A stretch of DNA of 64,000 nucleotides from Nissolia schottii. Taxonomy: Eukaryota > Streptophyta > Magnoliopsida > Fabales > Fabaceae. Below, piece by piece: positions 57,161 through 64,000 of this stretch. The notes beneath the pieces were generated by a model. The model was not told where the DNA came from. It did not search any database and saw only the letters and a program-made list of their open reading frames with translations. The stretch lies in NCBI GenBank assembly GCA_003254905.1, contig QANU01025917.1, positions 276,049 to 340,048 of the forward strand. The letters run 5' to 3'. The first letter of the stretch is position 1, and every line of letters starts with the position of its first letter. The translations under genes were made by a program, and so were the position numbers.

Positions 57161-58006
57161 TATAAGAGGAGCAATTTAGTTCCTCGAATTGAGATCCTGA
57201 AACAAGGTAGACTTCGATTATTTGTTGTCAACATTAATACCAATAACCATCGAAATCAAATTAGCATGCCCGGTGGGACTAGGAGATTGGAGAGAGAAGG
57301 CTTCAAATCTAGAGGTGGGGAGGAGGGAGGACGAAGAAGGAATACTCTTGTGGAAGCCCGACAAGGTGAAGATTGATTGTGGTTATAGACACAGTGAGTG
57401 GGGAGCAAGCTTGGGGAGTCGTAGTTGTAGATTGAAAGAAAAAGGTTGTAGTCGGAGTAGTGTTCAAAAAATCACCACTTGGTAGCGCAGTAAAATTGTC
57501 GCAATACAAGAACAGAACCCATGATTTGTTGGGGTTCCATCCATATAAAAATTTATAACTTATAATATTTTCATCAATTACTGTTGTTGTTAATAGATTT
57601 TCCTCTTAATATAAGAATAATTAAAATAAATAAATTACAAAACATATAAATATCTATATAAATGTCATTAAATTATTATGTCACTTATTAAACATTTTTG
57701 GTACGTTGATGACAAAGATATTTGAACATGTGTCATTATGTCAACTGCCTAAGTCTCTCACGACTAAATCACTCCTAATGACTTGATTTTACGTTGAAAA
57801 ATATATTTTAGTTTGTTAAACAATTAATAAAGGGTATTTTGGTAAAAAAAAGTTAAAAAAATAAATTTTTAATAGAAAATACAAAATTAAATTGAAGCAC
57901 AACACTTTTTCATCCTTTAGGGAGTAGATTGTGCGTTTTCAAAACAAACGGAGAGATGTATAACAAAAACATATTTCATGGTCCGAATACTCGGGAAATG
58001 TCAATA
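57161..58006. other. Intergenic before MADS gene 4
   Basis: A purine-rich stretch at 57270-57450 is open in several frames but matches no family I know. The rest is AT-rich. Confidence 0.4.
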
Positions 58007-58475
58007 ATTGGTAATAGTGGGTTGCTCCATAGACTTGATTATACAATTTTCTTAAATGGTAATGAACTAATTAAAAGCTTTTAAACTATAACAACATTAT
58101 TGAAAATTGAGTCAAACAATAGGGACCAACAAATTAATTAACCCACCTATAATTCAAACTTGAATTCCACGCAAAAAGTAAAAGTGAATTAAATACTGAT
58201 TTTGTGTAAAGGAAAGAAAAAAAGCCGAAATTTAAGTAAAACATCACCAATCGCTTTTCATGCAAACATTCCCATCTATAGTTGAATAGCACATTAAAAG
58301 TTTCAGATTTTCTTTACCCACCATAAATGGCAAGTCATTTAAACAAAATCATATTGTAAATTTACTATAACAATACATTGAACACAAATTAATTACTAAT
58401 TATTTTATTATGATTGGATACAGGCTGCCAAAAATTTACATTTAATTTGGCTATATCTCAAAACATACAATATCC

Positions 58476-58483
58476 TATATAAA
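58476..58483 (+). promoter_or_regulatory. TATA box of MADS gene 4
   Basis: TATATAAA, 130 bp before the start codon, preceded by GGCTATATCTCAAAACATAC, conserved with gene 1. Confidence 0.7.
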
Positions 58484-58605
58484 GAACATAACTGGAGCAA
58501 GAGAAAGCCACAACAAGTTAAAACACATATCTCAATTTCTCTTTCTTGATTATTGTTATTTTCTCTTTTCTGCTTGTTTTCTCTTTAATTTTTCAGATCA
58601 TCACC

Positions 58606-59133
58606 ATGGTTAGAAAGGTGGAACTCAAATACATAGTGAATGAGGCAAAGAGGAGGGCGACACTCAAAAAAAGAAAAAGGAGTTTGATCAAGAAGGTAGA
58701 AGAGATCAGCATCCTTGCTGGGATAGAAGCTTGTGCTATTGTCTACCCTCCCAATGAACCTCACCCAGAGGTTTGGCCATCCCCTTATGAGGTTAGAAGG
58801 GTGATATCAAAGTTTAGGAAACTGCCTGAACATGAACAAAACAAGAAAATGATGACTCAAGAGAGTTTCTTGAGAGAAAGGATCCAAAAGGCCCAGGATC
58901 AGCTGAAGAAACAAATGTATGACAATCGAAAAAAAGAGGTGAGCAATCTTATGATCCAGTGCCTGAGTGTTGGTGGGGTCGTTGACACTTCCAGCCTGAT
59001 TGATCTCAATGACCTTTCATGGGTGATTGATCAAAACCTCAGGGAGATCAATCAAAAGATCAACAAGAGTCAATGCCAAGAAGGGACCACAGGTAGAACA
59101 GTAGCCATCGATGAAGAGCAAGCACAAGTTTAG
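58606..59133 (+). CDS. Type I (M-gamma) MADS-box protein, gene 4
   Basis: A predicted nuclear transcription factor of 175 residues in one exon, the close paralogue of gene 1. The MADS domain opens MVRKVELKYIVNEAKRRAT, one residue shorter at the start than gene 1, then KKRKRSLIKKVEEISILAGI: the cysteine of the class motif LCG is replaced by alanine (LAG). ACAIVYPPNEP, KKMMTQESFLRERIQKAQDQ and SLIDLNDLSWVIDQNLREIN follow as in gene 1. The frame stops five codons earlier: the codons GCC ATG CAA AAG TAA that end gene 1's counterpart are still readable after the new TAG. The C-terminal W-[FY]-M-D motif is absent. Start chosen by alignment; an ATG at 58546 would add a hydrophobic non-homologous leader. 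Confidence 0.9.
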   Translation: MVRKVELKYIVNEAKRRATLKKRKRSLIKKVEEISILAGIEACAIVYPPNEPHPEVWPSPYEVRRVISKFRKLPEHEQNKKMMTQESFLRERIQKAQDQLKKQMYDNRKKEVSNLMIQCLSVGGVVDTSSLIDLNDLSWVIDQNLREINQKINKSQCQEGTTGRTVAIDEEQAQV

Positions 59134-59780
59134 GCCATGCAAAAGTAACCTTGTTTTACTCATAATATCATTGATGGTGGTGGGGTCATGAGGTGCAACC
59201 TTTTGGGGATTCCCATAATCTGCATCATGGTTGTTGGTTTCCCTATTCAACCCTTGAAAAATTATATTGTTCTTAGTGATGTGTTTCATTAGTCTCTTTG
59301 ATGTCAAATGTCTAATGTCTTGTTTAATTTCATCTCTTTTGTCTTCAATGAGTCTATGCGTAGATGCAATATTTTTCCATCATAGTCTAGTAGTATTCCA
59401 AATGCATGTTTGTTTTCTATTTGCACAACATTGTTTCTCAAATGTTTATTATTGTCTTCAAGTATAACGTACCTTTGAAAAGTGTTGATGATTAATAAAG
59501 AGACATTTTTATTTGGTTTTCATTTGGTATTAGTGCTCAACTTTTTTTTATTTAGTTATCTGAAAAATAATTTTACATATTTTGATGCTAAACCATTTGA
59601 ACACAATCCCGATAATAAAAGTTATCCATTTTATTAGAGTATTGACGTTCATTAAGAATAATAATATTCATAACAAGATGGGAGTTGTCTTTTTCACTCC
59701 ATGTCTAAATTGTTGTCATAAACTTAAATAATAATAAAATATAAGAATTAAGTAGAAATCCTTAAATTTTCTATTTGTCA

Positions 59781-60230
59781 TCCTATTTTACATGGTATTT
59801 TGGTTTAAGAGAGTTACTTGACCTCGAGAAGGACTTGTAATGAGTAATCCTGACTAGTAATTAATTTTGAGTTAAGAATTGGGTAGATTAATAATAATAA
59901 TAATAATAACAACAACAACAACATGACAACAACAACAATAAAAATAACAACAACAACAACAGAGTTAGGAGTAAGAAGCCATGTGTCCTAATGCTCTTCT
60001 CAACTGAATTCTTTAATCAAATTCTTGCTTTTTAATTTCAATTGTTTCTTTTATTATTTCTCAATTGAACTCCAAAAACCCAAAAACACCATTGCACCTT
60101 ACAACTTACGCTACTTTCCTTTTGCAATTTCCGGTAGTTACTTGATCTTCGTGGGTATGATTGCCCAAGTTTCAAAAACACTCACTATTACTAGTCGCAA
60201 CAAGTACACTTGATAGTATTTAGCGCATCA
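59781..60230 (+). mobile_element. LTR end fragment (fossil) with microsatellite
   Basis: The stretch TTCGTGGGTATGATTGCC..CACTCACTATTACTAG..AAGTACACTTG (60147-60212) resembles the end region of Athila-type LTRs such as the one finishing at 14455 (GTGGGTACGACAACC..CACTAATTATATTACTTG). It is cut on the right by the family A repeat. The rest is AT-rich. Confidence 0.4.
59889..59961. repeat. AAT/AAC microsatellite
   Basis: About six AAT units pass into runs of AAC interrupted by ATGAC and AATAAAAAT. Confidence 0.92.
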
Positions 60231-62950
60231 TGAAACACCCTAGCTAGCTAGTCCACGTTTAAGTCGCAAACATGTTGACTAGGTTATTATCTCTTTTGGT
60301 TGGGATAGTACTTAGTCCCCCTTATGAGTTTAAAAATATAGTTACCCAGTAATATGGACCAAATTTCAACTTTTCTTTATACGTATTATAGTGTAAAATA
60401 TGATCTTTGTTCTTGTTAGAACATATATTGTGAGTGGTAACGTAGCATACTTTAACTATATTAGGCATATTCAATATTTATAGCAACCAGAGGTCCATGC
60501 CATATATTTACAAGCAGTTACACATGTAAATCATAGATGTTACGTACAATTACATAGTAGTACAAAACATATACCCTAGGGATTAAGAACTAATGTGACA
60601 TCTCTAGTGTAGCTCTAATTCCCCTGTTCCTTTGTCCATTTTCTTCAATGCCGCTCGTCCTCGTATTGCTCTCACTGCTCTGACGTCTTCTTTACCCTCG
60701 TCGTGCTAGCCTAGAACCATAAAGGAGTGGGGGATGAGAACACAACGTTCTCAGTGGGAAACCTTAATCGTCGTAACTCGTTTTATACTCAATTATGATT
60801 CCGCCGTTCAGGGGTCTCTAGGTGTCACAGTTATACTATAGTCCTACTAGTTGTTAATATCCATACTAGACTTGAGCAGCTTTATCTACGTTACTAGGTG
60901 ATCAGGGAAACCTATGCTTTCATTATCTACGTCATTTGTTCTCTAGGCTAACTCCTAGATCACATATCTTCACATAATTCACATAGCTACACTACTATCT
61001 TAAAAAACCTCATTTTCTGAAAACCATGTTGTCTATAAGCTTCAACTACCCTTCACTTATAACCGTGCCCATTTTAATTATAAGTTTCAGCTGACATCCA
61101 CTTATACTCTTGCTCTATAAGGCTTGCCTTATAAGCAGTTCTGCCCTTATCCCTTGTAGCTGCGGCCACACCGCTATAACCACGCTTACAGCCCACATCG
61201 TGGCGACCAGGTAGCGCTTAACCTGAATGGTCTTTGACCATAGATATCTCGCTAACCACAACTGAGGCTACCATCCTTGGATGGCGTTGGGGTCGGACCT
61301 TGGACTCGACCGGGACTTAGACCTTCCCCAAAAGCCAAACCCTCGGCCCTACTAGAGGGGGCTCTCATCATCATCTTCATATCATGTGCACAGTTCAGTC
61401 TTTGATGCAACATTTCATATATATTAAGAACAATTCATCATCTTAAAACATTCATATACATGGCAATTATAGCTCAATATCCCATGTCATCATCTTCATC
61501 ATATATCAGATCATATCCCTCAAACAATCATCATTGTATGACTCTAATATATAGCTCCCCATCATCATAACATCTAACATATATTATCTCACATAACTCA
61601 TAAATATATTAAAACTTTTTCTTAATAGTATTCTGCGGATCCATGGACGATTGCAAGTGGTCTAGAAAGCTTTTTGTTAAGTTATGAATTTCTGAATCTT
61701 TAGTCAGGCCGCTCAGCGCCTCACAGGCCACTCAGCGCCACCCTGGCGAAATTCAGGTCTAAGTCATGCAATTTTCCATGTTCTACATGGTTTCTCATAT
61801 ACAATCTCAAGAGAGTTTCTTCTAACATCTAGCATCATTTTTAACACATATAGAGAGCACATTTTCATACGCAACATCTTCATAAACATAAACAAATGTA
61901 AATCCACAACTAACAAAACAGGTGTCTGGTTTTTGTTAGAGATTAGCGACCATAAACCAGAGAGGTCCAAGACCTTACCCTAAGGTTTTTGGTAGTCCTA
62001 AGATCATTTTTCATGTCTAAAAACTTAGATTCTGATCCCAACTGCACAAAATTTCAGTTTTACCCCTTTTCCCAAAATTATCACTTCGCCCCCGTAAACG
62101 CCTTGTTTTCTTTTGAATTTTTGTTCTCAAAAACCCGATGGACTCAAGACTTGCCCTTAAGGTTTTTGATATTTCTAAACCCATATTTCATAAAAACCAA
62201 CCCAGTTTTTCAGCCCAAAACATGAAATTCCCGTTTTGCCTTTATGTCCTAAAAAGCCCGTTTTCTGCATATTTGCTGAGAAATTCATCGGGGACTCCAA
62301 AAATCATAAAACTTGACATCACCACTCAATTTTTCGTGTAGAACCCAAAAGTGACATTAGTTTTTCATGATAAAAATCTCAACATACAGTTCCTTCCAAA
62401 ATCGTGTCATAGCCCTAATTTCAACTTAGGCTTTCCTAACTTCTGACAGAATCACAGACATCACCAACAGACCCAGACAATCATTAACCACATATATCTA
62501 AATCAAAGTCACATAAAAGGCATCCTAACCCCATATATATCTAACATGAAACCACATAGATAGTGTATAAGTCGGTTGCCCACTTGAAGACTAGATTTGT
62601 CACAAGTCTGCTGAAACTTCGAGAGTCTAATAACTTGTGCTCTTTGCCACCGGGGGAATTCTTCAAGGTTAGAGATGGAGATTCTTGCCTAAGGGGATAA
62701 AGAATGGTTTTTAGAGAGGAGATTATGGAGATTTAGGGATTAGGTTAGGCAGAAACTATTGTGTCTGCAGTTTGGCGGAATAACGGCAGAGTATATAAAC
62801 TGACAGAATTTCCCTAAGCTTTCTGTCTTCCATTTGAATGAATTACCAAGCTATTTGTAGGCCATCACCACGAAATTCTTCTTCCAATAATGCCCTTGGC
62901 CAAATTTCCCATATAATGTTTCTATAAAAAGTGTTTTTTTTAAAAAAATT
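60231..62950 (-). mobile_element. LTR-like repeat, family A copy 3 (fossil)
   Basis: The + strand left edge TGAAACACCCTAGCTAGCTA matches the starts at 28085 and 909. On the minus strand a TATA-like GTTTATATACTCTG lies near 62790-62803 and the sequence reads toward the left edge, so the LTR most likely points to minus with its end at 60231. About 2.7 kb would be long for a plant LTR but not unusual in some gypsy families. No coding region was recognised, and the right border is not certain. Confidence 0.45.
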
Positions 62951-63758
62951 CAAAAAGTAAATTTTTTAATTTTTTTTTCTATCCATCTTCTCTATTTTAA
63001 ACTCACAAATAAAGGGAGAAAAAAAACCCTTTCAAATCCCTTCCTTTCTTCCGACTCCTTATCATTTCCTTTCCTTCCTCTTTTAACTTCCATCATATAT
63101 ATTATGTGAGAATGACAATAGACATTCATTTGAAATGGAAATTATATACTCCCAAGCCTGTTTGGCCAACTGGTAGGCTGGTTTGTTTACACTCTTACAA
63201 TTATTATTCAAAAATTAATAAATTGAGATTTGATGTCCCTTCTTATTACACCATTAAGCTAACTTGAATTGTTATATCAACTTATGTTAATGTAATATAT
63301 TCATACATTATTATAATATATTTATTTTTATTACATAGATTTATTTATTCATAGATAAATTTATTTAATATATTTAATAAATAAAAAGAGATCTGCTTAT
63401 CAGGCTCTAGGTTCCAAGGTAGGCAAAAAAAAAAAAAAAAACAAGCATTTGACAAGTAATAGATTAGGCTCAGACAAAAAATTTATGACACAAACCTGAC
63501 CTATTTAGTGTGTAACCTAACTTGACCTGTGCCCACCTCTAACCTCCGAGCTTTCAATTCATCCCTCTTGATTTTTATTTTGCTTATGATATTAATAGCC
63601 AAAATGTCTTAATCAACGAATGGATGATGTATATATTTATCTTTTTCTTGTTCACACGATAATGTGTATATTTATCTAAACAACGATTATCCCCCAATTA
63701 TTTTAGCTTCACCCCAAATTGGCTCACTAGGGAGGAGACAAAACCTCTTTATTTAGTG

Positions 63759-63801
<43 letters not shown>

Positions 63802-64000
63802 CACACAACTCAAATTAAGACATTACTTAAGAAGAGCGAATGTCCATAACTTGAATCAACTAAAAATTAGAAGACAATGTCTATGAGATTTCATTTTGAT
63901 GTACTATCACTATTAAAAATTTAGACAACCATTAAATCACATACTCATATCTACTATTTTAAAAGTCCAACATCAAAATAAAGCTCTAATATATATATAT
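62951..64000. other. AT-rich intergenic, no gene seen
   Basis: Contains long A/T runs, a dispersed-repeat fragment (about 63400-63545, related to 19545-19670) and a TA microsatellite. No exon is supported. Confidence 0.5.
63761..63799. repeat. TA microsatellite
   Basis: About 19 uninterrupted TA units. Confidence 0.95.

Larger units (their letters stand above)
58007..59780 (+). repeat. Duplicated block, copy 2 (contains MADS gene 4)
   Basis: Aligns with 4095-5840 in the same orientation over promoter, gene and 3' flank. Copies are about 54 kb apart. Confidence 0.85.

Noticed and set aside
57107-57509. Overlapping frames before MADS gene 4
   Set aside because: Purine-rich sequence open in several frames on both strands at once, with no homologous pattern.

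Overview
The window is nuclear DNA from a flowering plant. It is AT-rich, its genes carry GT-AG introns, and intergenic space is filled with plant LTR retrotransposons, L1 and RTE LINEs, an Au-type SINE, CACTA ends, Stowaway- and Tourist-like MITEs and long-TIR foldback elements. The repeat types and gene sequences suit a eudicot, perhaps a legume; the species is inference. A 694-base run of N and isolated single N bases (30497, 35049, 57097) show a draft assembly, and several odd structures sit exactly at these joins.

Seven host genes can be supported. Four are intronless type I (M-gamma) MADS-box genes, all on the + strand: 4676-5227, 38708-39436 (closest to AGL80), 52091-52810 and 58606-59133. 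The first and last are recent paralogues lying in a shared duplicated block of about 1.75 kb that includes the promoter and 3' flank. The others are a five-exon TRF-like single-Myb (telobox) gene at 22495-25688 (-), the long single-exon TPR gene SKI3 at 41809-45363 (-), and a decayed type 1 non-specific lipid transfer protein gene at 12525-12864 (-).

Layout. 1-4 kb: LINE and LTR debris. 4.1-5.8 kb: MADS gene 1. 6-12.5 kb: MITE, CACTA ends and a Ty1/copia gag remnant. 12.5-18.7 kb: the nsLTP pseudogene, then a Ty3/gypsy fossil holding a nested solo LTR with a perfect 5-bp target duplication. 19.9-25.7 kb: Stowaway MITE, Au SINE and the TRF-like gene. 26-38 kb: a repeat block with a Tourist-like element, LTR fragments, a copia 3' end, a large hairpin, the sequence gap, and a 1.96-kb segment present twice at about 99.6% identity. 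38.6-39.4 kb: MADS gene 2. 41.2-45.4 kb: a Tourist MITE and SKI3. 45.8-51.2 kb: nested foldback elements, a further TIR element and an L1 3' end. 52-59.8 kb: MADS gene 3, a small non-autonomous LTR element whose left flank is repeated after a single N, and MADS gene 4. 59.8-64 kb: LTR fossils and AT-rich sequence.

The MADS genes belong to the class that in Arabidopsis acts as heterodimers with M-alpha partners in central cell and endosperm. Their spread over 55 kb with young paralogues looks like a locally expanding reproductive gene family in a TE-rich setting. SKI3 (RNA decay) and the TRF-like gene (telobox DNA binding) are unrelated housekeeping-type neighbours. No operon, CRISPR, tRNA or rRNA gene was found.
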